A DNA stretch of 48,647 bases from Bacteroidia bacterium. Its GTDB lineage: Bacteria > Bacteroidota > Bacteroidia > Bacteroidales > Prolixibacteraceae. The translations under genes were made by a program, and so were the position numbers. The stretch is from assembly GCA_026391315.1 (NCBI GenBank), contig JAPLDT010000035.1:1-48647 (forward strand), given 5' to 3'. The notes under the pieces were generated by a model. The model was not told where the DNA came from. It did not search any database and saw only the letters and a list, made by a program, of their open reading frames with translations. Shown here one piece after another: positions 26,257 to 34,021 of this stretch (the stretch's first letter is position 1; each line of letters starts with the position of its first letter).

Positions 26257-26305
26257 GGTTTCAACAATATATAAACCTTTGTCGTGCCCGAAAATGCACA
26301 CAATA

Positions 26306-26625
26306 AGAGACTGTTTGATTGTACTAAAACAGAATCTGTAAAACCTTATTTTTTTAGGTAACCTTAGTAGAAACAGAACGAGAAGAGATAACCACAACCT
26401 TATTACCTTATTAGGCAGATTCCACTTTCATTATTCGTTGTATTCCGCCCGATCTCAACATACAAGCTTCTGGCACTATCTGTGCGCGGGCGTGAATCCC
26501 AGAACTTTCCCTTTTTTCTACTAAGGTTACCTGAAAAAAATAAGGTTTTCAAACCCGTGAATTTTCCTGTGACTAAATACAAGCAACTTTGCAGATCAAG
26601 CCTTAGATAAATTTAAACAGTCTCT
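26306..26625. mobile_element. Nested MITE-like element
   Basis: The outer ends are an 11-bp inverted repeat AGAGACTGTTT (26306-26316) / AAACAGTCTCT (26615-26625). Taking GAGACTGTTT as the terminal repeat, a TAA triplet flanks both ends as a possible 3-bp target duplication. Inside lies a second pair of inverted repeats, 34 and 35 bp, at 26340-26373 and 26515-26549, identical except for one inserted G and flanking a 141-bp non-coding core. No transposase frame is present, so it is non-autonomous. The terminal motif and 3-bp TNA-like duplication fit an IS5-family origin, but this is inference. Confidence 0.6.
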
Positions 26626-26733
26626 AAGTATTCTGAAAAATTGAATGTCGTATTGTTTGTTCTGTAAAGGCTTAATTGTCAGGGATTAACCAAATTGTAA
26701 ATAGTAAATTATTTAATGGTAATTACTTAGATG

Positions 26734-26798
26734 TGTGAATGATGTAAATAATTCTAGAAATTCTGTAATATTTTTCGGGCCTAAGCGGTTGATATTTG
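26734..26798 (+). promoter_or_regulatory. Island promoter P3 (small glycine-rich membrane protein)
   Basis: TGTGAATGATGTAAA, 15 nt, TGTAAT, 21 nt, GATATTTG ending at 26798. The gene starts 33 bases later. Confidence 0.75.
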
Positions 26799-26830
26799 TG
26801 ATGAAAATATATTCAAATAAAATTTAATCA

Positions 26831-27241
26831 ATGAAAAAACTAATGATTTGCATGGTGATGACATTTATGGTGTTGTCATTGATTCCTGCACAACTGAATG
26901 CAGCAACTGAAATGAAAGCTAAATCAGAATTACTTACTGTAGCTAAGACAGAATCACCCACTTTGGCTATAAGCAATGATTTGGCTCTCTACAATGCTCA
27001 AATGGCCAGATTGGAAGAAATTAAGGCGATGGATATGTCAACCCTGAGCCGTTCCGAAAAGAAAGAATTGCGCACTGAAGTAAAAGCGATTAAAAACGAC
27101 CAGGACGAACGAAGCAGAAGATATCGTGATAGAGGGGATCGGGATAATTATGACAATGGTCGCCATGGTGGTGGAACTGTGTTTATTTACGGTGGAGGAG
27201 GATTATTACTAATCATTCTGTTGATACTAATTTTTGCTTGA
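26831..27241 (+). CDS. Small exported protein with C-terminal membrane segment
   Basis: This 136-residue protein has a signal peptide (MKKLMICMVMTFMVLSLIPA QLNAA). The middle is charged and likely helical (LYNAQMARLEEIKAMDMSTL SRSEKKELRTEVKAIKND), followed by an Arg/Asp/Tyr-rich stretch (RRYRDRGDRDNYDNGRHGGG) and one C-terminal transmembrane segment (GGGGLLLIILLILIF). I know no defined function. Similar proteins recur beside lmo0937-type genes in Bacteroidota stress clusters as far as I recall. It carries promoter P3, so it belongs to the island regulon. Confidence 0.8.
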   Translation: MKKLMICMVMTFMVLSLIPAQLNAATEMKAKSELLTVAKTESPTLAISNDLALYNAQMARLEEIKAMDMSTLSRSEKKELRTEVKAIKNDQDERSRRYRDRGDRDNYDNGRHGGGTVFIYGGGGLLLIILLILIFA

Positions 27242-27290
27242 GAATTGAAGGAGCTCACATTCAGCATCGAGCTGTTTGCAATTCGCTTTT
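27242..27290 (+). terminator. Weak hairpin between the P3 gene and lmo0937-like gene
   Basis: GAATTG pairs with CAATTC and AGCTC with GAGCT, followed by GCTTTTAGTTTT. It may attenuate rather than stop transcription into the next gene. Confidence 0.4.
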
Positions 27291-27351
27291 AGTTTTAGTT
27301 TAAGTTTAAGTAACAAAAGGATAATTTACACAGAAATAAATATTAACTATC

Positions 27352-27507
27352 ATGGGAAATTTACTTTATGTTGTTGCTGTTATTTTGATCATTGCATGGG
27401 CCATTGGATTTGTGGGTTATGGTACGGGAGGAATTGTACATATTCTTCTTGTAATTGCCCTGATTGCAGTGATTTTGAGGGTTATTCAGGGAAGAAGAAT
27501 CTTATAA
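27352..27507 (+). CDS. lmo0937-family small membrane protein
   Basis: This 51-residue protein is MGNLLYVVAVILIIAWAIGF followed by VGYGTGGIVHILLVIALIAV and ILRVIQGRRIL. Two hydrophobic helices with the conserved GfxgyxxGgiiHiLLviAlia pattern identify the lmo0937 family, tiny membrane proteins common in stress clusters. It starts with ATG preceded by a purine-poor AT-rich leader, and follows the P3 gene on the same strand, so it is probably in the same transcript. Longer overlapping frames here are out-of-frame shadows. Confidence 0.85.
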   Translation: MGNLLYVVAVILIIAWAIGFVGYGTGGIVHILLVIALIAVILRVIQGRRIL

Positions 27508-27524
27508 TTTCTCTCCCTGGTTCA

Positions 27525-27566
27525 TTTGGTTTTCCGGTTGACGGAGCAGTCAACCGGAAAACCAAA
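27525..27566 (+). terminator. Long perfect hairpin after lmo0937-like gene
   Basis: An 18-bp perfect stem (TTTGGTTTTCCGGTTGAC and complement) has a 6-nt loop and an AT-rich tail without a pure T-run. The remaining 230 bases to the next gene hold only two small hairpins (27672-27690 and 27716-27736). Confidence 0.75.
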
Positions 27567-27797
27567 TATTATTATAATAACCACTGTTACAATGCTATTC
27601 ATTAAATAAATAATTGTTGTACAGAGGTTTAACTTTTTACTCTAGTCGATAAGGCTACAGCTGAAAATTTTCCGCGTAGCGGATAAAGTATTGTAGAAAA
27701 CAACCCCAAAGAGCATTTTACCTCGCAGAGGTTAAAGAAATCACGCGTTCAGGGATTTTGAAAATTCAACAGGACACTTTTTAAAAAAAATTAAAAC

Positions 27798-28016
27798 ATG
27801 CGAAAAAGAACGATCGGATTTTCCATTATTGCAATAGGAATAATGATGATGATCTATACTGGATTCAACTATGTGACGAAAGAGAAAGTTGTTGACCTGG
27901 GGCCTATTGAAATAAACGCGGATAAGAATCATCTGGTGCAATGGTCTCCAATCGTTGGTCTGGTATTGATTTTTGGAGGTATCGCTATTTTTCTTATACC
28001 TAAAGTTAAGAGTTAA
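27798..28016 (+). CDS. Small two-helix membrane protein
   Basis: This 72-residue protein has a basic N-terminus (MRKRTIG), a first membrane helix (FSIIAIGIMMMIYTGFNYVT), a short polar loop (KEKVVDLGPIEINADKNHLV) and a second helix (IVGLVLIFGGIAIFLI) ending KVKS. I do not recognise a named family with certainty. It lies 27 bp before the NRAMP-like gene on the same strand and probably shares its transcript. Confidence 0.75.
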   Translation: MRKRTIGFSIIAIGIMMMIYTGFNYVTKEKVVDLGPIEINADKNHLVQWSPIVGLVLIFGGIAIFLIPKVKS

Positions 28017-28043
28017 TCGAAAGAGTAAGACCAAACTTTCACA

Positions 28044-29339
28044 ATGAGAGCAGGAAAAAAAATCTCCAAAATAAAGAATTTTTTTAAAATTTTCGGTCCT
28101 GGTGTGATTACCGGAGCAGCTGATGATGACCCTTCAGGAATTGCGACCTATACGCAAACCGGAGCCAAATTCGGCTATGGCCAACTATGGACAGTGATTT
28201 TAATGTTGCCGCTCATGACAGCTATTCAGGAAGCCTGCGCGAGGATTGGCGCCGTAACTGGTCATGGTTTAGCGGCCGTAATCAAGGCCAATTATAGTAA
28301 AAAGGTTCTCTATGGAGCTGTCTTACTTGTAGTTGTTGCCAATACAATTAATATCGGCGCTGATATTGGCGCTCTCGCAGCTGCAGCCCAATTGATTATA
28401 CCTCTCAATTTTGTCATTTTAACTTTAGGTTTTACAGTTCTGATTTTAATTTTAGAAATTTTCACTTCTTATCGGGTTTATGCACGTATTTTAAAATGGT
28501 TGGCTCTGACATTACTGGCCTATCCTCTCACTGTCTTTATTATTGACCAACCCTGGAAGACGATTTTTGTTGCTACATTTTGGCCGCATATAGAAATGAA
28601 TTTTGAGTTTTTCTTCATTATTACCGGGGTACTGGGGACTACAATTTCTCCTTACATGTTTTTCTGGCAAGCCTCTGAAGAAGTTGAGGAGGAAAAAGAG
28701 CAGCATCTGACCCATAGATATGGAAAGCCTACAATAGGAGCACTGTTTATCAGAAATTTGCGCATCGATAATTTCGTTGGCATGGTATTCTCTGAAATCG
28801 CGACCTGGTCAATCATTGTGGTTGCCGCCACAGTTTTACATCAGAATGGTATGACGAACATCGAATCTGCCGCCGATGCTGCCAAAGCGCTGGAGCCTCT
28901 TGTTCAGACTTTTCCCAATGCAGGCTTCTTGGCCAAACTAATTTTTGCTTCCGGGATCATTGGATTGGGATTATTGGGTATTCCTGTATTATCCGGTTCG
29001 GCAGCTTATGCCTATTCTGAAGCATTTGGCATGAAAGAAGGTCTAAATCTTAAATTAAAGAAAGCTCATGGTTTTTATGGCGTTATTACCATTGCAACGC
29101 TTATTGGGTTAATGATTAATTTTATTGGCATTAATCCGATTAAAGCACTGGTATTTACGGCCGTATTTAATGGTGTGGCTGCAGTACCTTTAATTTTCTT
29201 GATAGCCAGAATTGCAAGAAATCGAAAAATTATGGGCGAATACAGCAGTGGATGGTTGTCTAATGGAGTAGTGTGGATTACCTTCGTGGTCATGCTGGCA
29301 TCAGCGGTAGCAATGTTTTACACTTTAGCCCAGCAATAG
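28044..29339 (+). CDS. NRAMP-superfamily transporter, divergent metal site
   Basis: This 431-residue polytopic protein has about 11 membrane segments. The first-helix signature GPGVITGAADDDPSGIATYT is that of NRAMP-superfamily divalent-cation transporters, but the canonical DPGN is DPSG. In helix 6 the usual MPH motif with its metal-selecting Met is replaced by TTISPYMFFWQASEE. NRAMP proteins move Mn, Fe or other divalent cations with protons, and relatives lacking the Met include magnesium transporters, so substrate should not be assumed to be iron or manganese. It follows a small two-helix protein and precedes a VTT/DedA-like gene. Confidence 0.85.
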   Translation: MRAGKKISKIKNFFKIFGPGVITGAADDDPSGIATYTQTGAKFGYGQLWTVILMLPLMTAIQEACARIGAVTGHGLAAVIKANYSKKVLYGAVLLVVVANTINIGADIGALAAAAQLIIPLNFVILTLGFTVLILILEIFTSYRVYARILKWLALTLLAYPLTVFIIDQPWKTIFVATFWPHIEMNFEFFFIITGVLGTTISPYMFFWQASEEVEEEKEQHLTHRYGKPTIGALFIRNLRIDNFVGMVFSEIATWSIIVVAATVLHQNGMTNIESAADAAKALEPLVQTFPNAGFLAKLIFASGIIGLGLLGIPVLSGSAAYAYSEAFGMKEGLNLKLKKAHGFYGVITIATLIGLMINFIGINPIKALVFTAVFNGVAAVPLIFLIARIARNRKIMGEYSSGWLSNGVVWITFVVMLASAVAMFYTLAQQ

Positions 29340-29387
29340 TCCGACCTTTTGGATTCCGCTCGTAATGGATCATAAATTGTTGAAAAT

Positions 29388-29981
29388 ATGTGGTGGCAGT
29401 ATTTATTGGTATTTATCGGATCCTTATTGTTTGATGTCGTGCCTATTCCTTTTCCACCGGCTTTTACAATCATGGTTTTTTTACAGATCATGTTCAACCT
29501 GGATATTTGGTGGGTTATAGTAATTGGAGTTGCTGGTTCTATTTTGGGAAGGTATATTCTTACCTTGTATATCCCTTATCTGTCCGGGAAATTTTTTAAG
29601 CATTCAAAGAATGAAGACATCGAGTTTCTTGGTAAAAAAATGAAAGAAAAAGGGTGGAAAAGCCAGGTGGTCATTGTGGCTTACTCCCTGTTGCCACTCC
29701 CCACTACTCCGTTATTCCTGGCCGCAGGTATGGCAAAAATTAAACCATTGTACATTATCCCTGCGTTTTTCATTGGTAAATTCACGAGTGATGCCATTAC
29801 TGTCCATATAGGCAAATACGCCTCAGAGCACGCCAAAAACATAATGGATGAAGCACTAAACTGGAAGTCAATTACAAGTTTGGTATTAGGGTTGCTTCTC
29901 ATTAGTGCCCTTTTATTTATTGACTGGCGTTTACTAATCCAAAAGAAGAAATTTCAATTGAAATTTAAAATTTGGAAATGA
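29388..29981 (+). CDS. VTT/DedA-like small membrane protein
   Basis: This 197-residue protein has about five hydrophobic segments and re-entrant-like stretches (PIPFPPAFTIMVFLQIMF; GVAGSILGRYILTLYIPYLS). The block SLLPLPTTPLFLAAGMAKIK resembles the VTT (SNARE-associated) / DedA superfamily, implicated in lipid scrambling and membrane stress. Assignment to a subfamily is uncertain. It follows the NRAMP-like gene after 48 bp, likely the same operon. Confidence 0.72.
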   Translation: MWWQYLLVFIGSLLFDVVPIPFPPAFTIMVFLQIMFNLDIWWVIVIGVAGSILGRYILTLYIPYLSGKFFKHSKNEDIEFLGKKMKEKGWKSQVVIVAYSLLPLPTTPLFLAAGMAKIKPLYIIPAFFIGKFTSDAITVHIGKYASEHAKNIMDEALNWKSITSLVLGLLLISALLFIDWRLLIQKKKFQLKFKIWK

Positions 29982-30015
29982 ATGAAGGGCATATCTTCAA
30001 TCCGACATTAGAATG

Positions 30016-30080
30016 TGTGAATGATGTAACTTATCCCAAAAGTTATGTAACAACATAAGGAATAATCCGGCTTACATTTG
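30016..30080 (+). promoter_or_regulatory. Island promoter P4 (Thivi_2564-like protein)
   Basis: TGTGAATGATGTAAC, 15 nt, TGTAAC, 21 nt, then a perfect -7 TACATTTG ending at 30080. This copy matches the consensus at every position. Confidence 0.8.
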
Positions 30081-30104
30081 AATTTAACTTCTAAATCATT
30101 TGAT

Positions 30105-30290
30105 ATGTCACTACTCAGTATTTTGATTGCCATCATTGTGGTAGGTGTTCTCCTTTGGATCATCAATAATTTTCTGCCCATGGATCACCAAATCAAACGA
30201 ATTTTCAACATTGTCGTTGTCATAGCTTTGATTATTTGGCTTCTAAAGGCGTTTGGACTTTTCGCTTACCTGACAAATATTTACGTTTAA
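30105..30290 (+). CDS. Thivi_2564-family small membrane protein
   Basis: This 61-residue protein starts MSLLSILIAIIVVGVLLWII, continues NNFLPMDHQIKRIFNIVVVI and ends with a second helix ALIIWLLKAFGLF. The NN(F/Y)xPMDxxIKxI(F/L)NxVVVIxxIxWLL pattern identifies the Thivi_2564-like family of two-helix membrane proteins of unknown function, often in stress loci. An ATG nine codons upstream lies inside the P4 -7 box and is rejected as start. Confidence 0.85.
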   Translation: MSLLSILIAIIVVGVLLWIINNFLPMDHQIKRIFNIVVVIALIIWLLKAFGLFAYLTNIYV

Positions 30291-30299
30291 ACCAATGCA

Positions 30300-30384
30300 A
30301 TGAAATACCCATGAGGCAATTTTCGCACCAACCGAAAATGATTATGTGGGTATTCCATCTGGCCATTAAAAAACAAATTATAAA
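30300..30384 (-). repeat. 85-bp palindromic leader element, copy D
   Basis: This is the same element in reverse. Its arms have full pairing of the copy A type (ACCC/GGGT stem) and the loop core is the complement of TCATTTTCGGTTGGTG, with one change (TGCG). It ends three bases before the ATG of the next rightward gene, as copy A does before mgsA. Confidence 0.85.
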
Positions 30385-30387
30385 CAG

Positions 30388-30582
30388 ATGAATATCAAGA
30401 GAATATTCGGAGCGCTGCTTACCCTTCTCGGAACAGGAGGACTGATTTATGCTGCCGTATTGTTTGTCAATGCATCAGGCAATACAAGGGATTTCAAGTC
30501 ACTTCTCATTTACGGTCTGCTTGGACTCCTGTTTTTTGTTGCAGGCATAAGTCTGGTGCGCACTACAAAGGACGAATCATGA
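30388..30582 (+). CDS. Small two-helix membrane protein
   Basis: This 64-residue protein has two hydrophobic segments (FGALLTLLGTGGLIYAAVLF and LLIYGLLGLLFFVAGISLV) and a short polar tail. I do not recognise a named family. The start ATG follows directly on the AT-rich end of palindromic element D, so its leader consists of that element. Confidence 0.72.
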   Translation: MNIKRIFGALLTLLGTGGLIYAAVLFVNASGNTRDFKSLLIYGLLGLLFFVAGISLVRTTKDES

Positions 30583-30718
30583 GATGAATATCATGTTACG
30601 GGAAAATTTAATTTTTATTTGGTCAATTATTTTGAAATGTTGTTTCGACCACCGGAAAGACTACCTTCACCAGTAGAGAATTGCGGATTTTTCCATCCCA
30701 ATTTTAACACTGAATTCC

Positions 30719-32308
30719 ATGCAAGTAACGGTAACCAGAAAAAAACAGATCTTCTCTCCTGATTCTACAAGGGTAATCGCCCGATTTCTCTATTTGGATG
30801 ATGAACGGTCGGCTGATATAATCAGGAAGGTTTTGGCAATGCCGGAAGAGCAGGTTAAGATTGCCATGAGCCAGGTTCTAAGAGGTTACGCGCGTCGTCA
30901 CAGAAATATTTCGCGCATATTTGAGAGACATTTTGACCGTCTTGCTCCCATCTTTGAGAAGATAGAAGTCAATGAAGCAGATCTTAGTCCGGCACAGAAA
31001 GCGCTGGTTGGTTCTTATTTTACCATGGAATATTCCATTGAATCTGCCGCTTTTTTTAATCCATCCATTGTCGAACATCCGGATCAGTCTGAATTAAGGT
31101 CAGATGAAAAAAGGGTGATCTTTAGCTTCCGGGCTACCGGCGAAGGGCATATCTCCTCAGTCGTCTTCCGATCCGGAATTCTTAACAGGCATAACAACCT
31201 CACCATCGAACCTGTTGGTAAAATGCTGGCAGAAGCAGATAAAATTATACGAAATACCTACCATAAAAAAAGTTTTAGGGAAAAACTGAATGAGATTCAA
31301 GATCATAGCACGGTTATTGTTCCGCCAATCCTGGCCGTTGATGAAATTCAGGTGCCTGAAAAAGTTATTTCTACTGCTATATCAGATAAAAAAGAGGAAA
31401 TGCAGGATCAGGCTAAGGTTGTTACCCCTGAATTTATCCTCGATAAATTAGGTGAGACTTTTACCTATGGCGAATTGATGAAGAATCTTGGTATAGCCAT
31501 CAAAGATACGGCCCTTACGGAAGAGCATATCAAAATAATCAATCAAATGATGTGGCTGGCTTCCTCCCATTATGAGATTCACTTTTCGATTGATTCAGCC
31601 ATTTCCGAAAGGGTTATTTTCCCCATATCTGCAACCGAACAAAGGGGGATTGAGGATGCCCGGTTTGTTAAATTCATTGACGACAATGGAGAGGTAACTT
31701 ATTTTGCTACTTACACGGCCTACGATGGAATATCCATTCTGCCCAAGTTAATAAGTACCAAAGACTTCTATGATTTTAGGATATTGCCCATTAATGGCGA
31801 GGTTGCCCAAAACAAGGGGATGGCGCTGTTTCCCAGGAGGATTAACGGGAAGTACGCCATGTTGTGCAGAATAGACGGGGTAAATAATTATATCGCTTAT
31901 TCGGAAAATATAAATATCTGGCGTACAGCCAAAGTTATTCAGAAACCCGAGTTTCCCTGGGATCTCGTGCAAATTGGCAATTCCGGCTCTCCTATTGAGA
32001 CCCCGGAGGGTTGGCTGGTAATTACACATGCAGTCGGGTCCATGAGGGAATATACGCTTAGTGCATCCTTGTATAACCTGGAAAATCCCGAGATCTTAAT
32101 CGGGAAGTTGAATGAGCCGTTAATGGTCCCCAATGAAGAGGAAAGGGAAGGTTACGTGCCCAATGTAATCTATTCGTGCGGTTCTATGATTCATAATGAA
32201 GATCTGGTTATCCCGTATGCTATGTCAGATCATGCCTCCTCCTACGCGACAGTTAATCTGAGGGAACTGTTGGATGTACTGAAGGCTGCAGGCAACTCTG
32301 AAAAGTAG
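30719..32308 (+). CDS. GH130-family glycoside phosphorylase/hydrolase-like protein
   Basis: This 529-residue protein has an N-terminal extension of about 220 residues and a five-bladed GH130-type domain. Recognisable pieces are TEQRGIEDARFVKF with the GxEDxR family motif, TYTAYDGISILP, ALFPRRINGKYAMLCRIDG, QIGNSGSPIETPEGWLVITH and IPYAMSDHASSYATVNL. GH130 enzymes phosphorolyse or hydrolyse beta-mannosides, often Man-GlcNAc or oligomannans. The substrate here is unknown. It heads a carbohydrate block continued from 35,666 by glycosyltransferases and a deacetylase, though stress-protein genes intervene. Confidence 0.82.
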   Translation: MQVTVTRKKQIFSPDSTRVIARFLYLDDERSADIIRKVLAMPEEQVKIAMSQVLRGYARRHRNISRIFERHFDRLAPIFEKIEVNEADLSPAQKALVGSYFTMEYSIESAAFFNPSIVEHPDQSELRSDEKRVIFSFRATGEGHISSVVFRSGILNRHNNLTIEPVGKMLAEADKIIRNTYHKKSFREKLNEIQDHSTVIVPPILAVDEIQVPEKVISTAISDKKEEMQDQAKVVTPEFILDKLGETFTYGELMKNLGIAIKDTALTEEHIKIINQMMWLASSHYEIHFSIDSAISERVIFPISATEQRGIEDARFVKFIDDNGEVTYFATYTAYDGISILPKLISTKDFYDFRILPINGEVAQNKGMALFPRRINGKYAMLCRIDGVNNYIAYSENINIWRTAKVIQKPEFPWDLVQIGNSGSPIETPEGWLVITHAVGSMREYTLSASLYNLENPEILIGKLNEPLMVPNEEEREGYVPNVIYSCGSMIHNEDLVIPYAMSDHASSYATVNLRELLDVLKAAGNSEK

Positions 32309-32371
32309 CAGGACTTAAACACCCCCACCCATAAAAAATCGATTTTAAGAAATATATCTTCAGCAGAGATG

Positions 32372-32436
32372 TGTGAATGATGTAATTTTTATATGCAATT
32401 GTGTAACGCATTTCGGGACTATGCCCCTCATCTTTG
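32372..32436 (+). promoter_or_regulatory. Island promoter P5 (CsbD-like)
   Basis: TGTGAATGATGTAAT, 15 nt, TGTAAC, 21 nt, CATCTTTG ending at 32436. The gene starts 27-36 bases later. Confidence 0.75.
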
Positions 32437-32471
32437 ATCCAATGATTTTCTTACCTAAAGGAATGGTTACC

Positions 32472-32657
32472 ATGAACACTACAGAAGAAAACGGGAATCT
32501 GCAAAAACTGAATGGAGCCCTCAAGCAGAAATTCGCCCGCTTAACAAAGGACTACCAGCTTTATCAGGAAGGGCTGCAACAGGAAGTATTCGGAAAACTT
32601 CAGATCAGGTATGGAAAAACAGAAGAAGAACTGGACATGATTATTGCGACGCTTTAA
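32472..32657 (+). CDS. CsbD-family stress protein
   Basis: This 61-residue soluble protein carries the CsbD pattern KLNGALKQKFARLTKDYQLY then QEGLQQEVFGKLQIRYGKTE and EELDMII. CsbD proteins are small general-stress proteins of unknown mechanism. The start MNTTEEN has AAAGGA nine bases upstream; ATG 32463 (MVT) is an alternative. A longer frame starting upstream would include the P5 promoter and is rejected. Confidence 0.85.
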   Translation: MNTTEENGNLQKLNGALKQKFARLTKDYQLYQEGLQQEVFGKLQIRYGKTEEELDMIIATL

Positions 32658-32659
32658 GG

Positions 32660-32724
32660 TGGGAAAGATGTAACTCTTCATGTTAATTGTGTAACATTTA
32701 TCCTCATCGCGAAGCTCACATTTG
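32660..32724 (+). promoter_or_regulatory. Island promoter P6 (YtxH)
   Basis: TGGGAAAGATGTAAC, 15 nt, TGTAAC, 21 nt, CACATTTG ending at 32724. The distal TGTGAAT part is degenerate (TGGGAAA), but the two TGTAAC half-sites and all spacings are exact. It begins three bases after the CsbD stop. Confidence 0.72.
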
Positions 32725-32764
32725 TATACTGTAATTATTTAGTTATCATTAAAAAACAACCATT

Positions 32765-33043
32765 ATGAACACAGGAAAAGTTTTATTAGGCGTATTGGCT
32801 GGAGTCGCTACCGGCGCATTGCTGGGAATTTTATTCGCACCGGCTAAAGGTTCACGTACCCGGAGAAGAATTCTCAGGCAGGGAGAGAGCTATGTGGACG
32901 GATTAAAAGAAAAATTTAATGAATATGCAGACACCATCTCCGAGAAACTAGAACATGCCAAGGAAGAAGTTTCAGCGTTTGCTCAAAAGGGGAAGGAAAA
33001 ATTTGAAGAAGCAGAAAAAGAGGTGAAAGCGTCAAAGATTTAA
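32765..33043 (+). CDS. YtxH-domain protein
   Basis: This 92-residue protein has one N-terminal membrane segment (KVLLGVLAGVATGALLGILF) followed by APAKGSRTRRRILRQ and a charged, probably coiled-coil tail (EKLEHAKEEVSAFAQKGKEK). The G-rich helix followed by FAPxKGxxTR is the YtxH hallmark. The family is stress-induced and membrane-bound, mechanism unknown. It has its own promoter P6. Confidence 0.9.
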   Translation: MNTGKVLLGVLAGVATGALLGILFAPAKGSRTRRRILRQGESYVDGLKEKFNEYADTISEKLEHAKEEVSAFAQKGKEKFEEAEKEVKASKI

Positions 33044-33071
33044 ACCATTTAAAGCAATTTAAATAATTTAC

Positions 33072-33191
33072 TACTCCGGGAGATCAATTAATAAACATTA
33101 TCCCTGCCAGGTTTTAGGCATTTGCTTGTCACCGATAGATAAAGCTTAGCAGAACGATTTCAATTCACGCCTGGCAGGGATTTTCGGAGTA
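33072..33191. repeat. Nested inverted repeat after ytxH-like gene
   Basis: ATCCCTGCCAGG (33100-33111) pairs perfectly with CCTGGCAGGGAT (33170-33181), followed by TTT. Outside it TACTCCG (33072-33078) pairs with CGGAGTA (33185-33191). The 58-nt loop is larger than in a usual terminator, so it may be a terminator with internal structure or a small palindromic element. Confidence 0.6.
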
Positions 33192-33223
33192 ATATCAATT
33201 AAAAATTTGATAATCATATCATT

Positions 33224-33637
33224 ATGTGGAAAAAAATGTCGAATGACAATCTTTTGTTTTACAAGAATACAAATTCGCTCAATCCATCTTTGTTCCTCTT
33301 CGATTTCCCAACATTAATTGGAAAAATGAAACACAAACATACTTGGGTTAAAGGGGATCTTGAAACCATGATTCTGTTGAAAATACCCACCAAACAGATT
33401 GTACTTACCGCATTGCACGAAGGAACCGAGATAAAATCTTTCCAGTCAAACGAATCAATTACCTTTCAAGTAATTGAAGGGGAAATGCAGTTTCATAGCC
33501 CAAAAGGATCTGTGAATCTTGATAAAGGTCAATTGTTGACCCTGTGTGAAAATATAAATTATAGTCTGACAACGAAGGTAGAGTCTGTACTTCTTTTAAC
33601 GATAACCAGCAGGTCTATACAACTATCTGAAAATTAA
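33224..33637 (+). CDS. Small cupin-like protein
   Basis: This 137-residue protein has a beta-rich C-terminal half with the cupin pattern KQIVLTALHEGTEIKSFQSN, ESITFQVIEGEMQFHSPKGS, VNLDKGQLLTLCENINYSL. The metal-binding histidines of cupin motif 1 are mostly missing (H in ALHEG, then S and N), so it may bind no metal. Function unknown. The start is uncertain: ATG 33224, M6 and an ATG before KHKHTW are all possible. It precedes the holin-like gene by six bp. Confidence 0.65.
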   Translation: MWKKMSNDNLLFYKNTNSLNPSLFLFDFPTLIGKMKHKHTWVKGDLETMILLKIPTKQIVLTALHEGTEIKSFQSNESITFQVIEGEMQFHSPKGSVNLDKGQLLTLCENINYSLTTKVESVLLLTITSRSIQLSEN

Positions 33638-33643
33638 ATATAT

Positions 33644-34015
33644 ATGCTCAATAATATTTTCCGGCAAAATGCCATGGGAGGCTCGATGGAGATGATTGAA
33701 TCGCTGTTTGAAAAGACCGTGAATTACGGAAAAACGAGCTTCCTGCTTGTGAAACTGAAAACGCTAAATAAAACCTCAGAAGTTGTTTCCTCCCTCCTCG
33801 CCCACTCGGTTGTCCTGATTTTTGCATTGTCATTTATGCTCTTCCTGAGTTTGGGTATGGCAATCTGGGTTGGCGAAATTCTTGGCAATACCTATTATGG
33901 GTTCTTTATTGTAGCGACATTTTATGGGTTGACAGGGATTTTTACCCATATCTTCCTGCACAAATGGCTTAAAAAGATGGTAAGTGATCGCTTTATTGAA
34001 CAAGTGCTTAAATAA
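33644..34015 (+). CDS. Holin/YqjE-like membrane protein
   Basis: This 123-residue protein has an amphipathic N-terminus and two membrane helices (HSVVLIFALSFMLFLSLGMA; YYGFFIVATFYGLTGIFTHI), with a basic C-terminus (LHKWLKKMVSDRF). This layout fits the Phage_holin_3_6 / YqjE-type family found with YtxH/ElaB-type stress proteins rather than phage lysis. Function unknown. It lies six bp after the cupin-like gene and six bp before the next gene, so it is part of a tight operon. Confidence 0.7.
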   Translation: MLNNIFRQNAMGGSMEMIESLFEKTVNYGKTSFLLVKLKTLNKTSEVVSSLLAHSVVLIFALSFMLFLSLGMAIWVGEILGNTYYGFFIVATFYGLTGIFTHIFLHKWLKKMVSDRFIEQVLK

Positions 34016-34021
34016 ACTCAG

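Noticed and set aside
27276-27605. 109-codon frame over the lmo0937-like gene
   Set aside because: Its translation is low-complexity and it overlaps, in another frame, the short gene with clear family features.
33644-34015. Prophage remnant, because of the holin-like protein
   Set aside because: No other phage gene is present and the neighbours are stress proteins, where such holin-like proteins are common.
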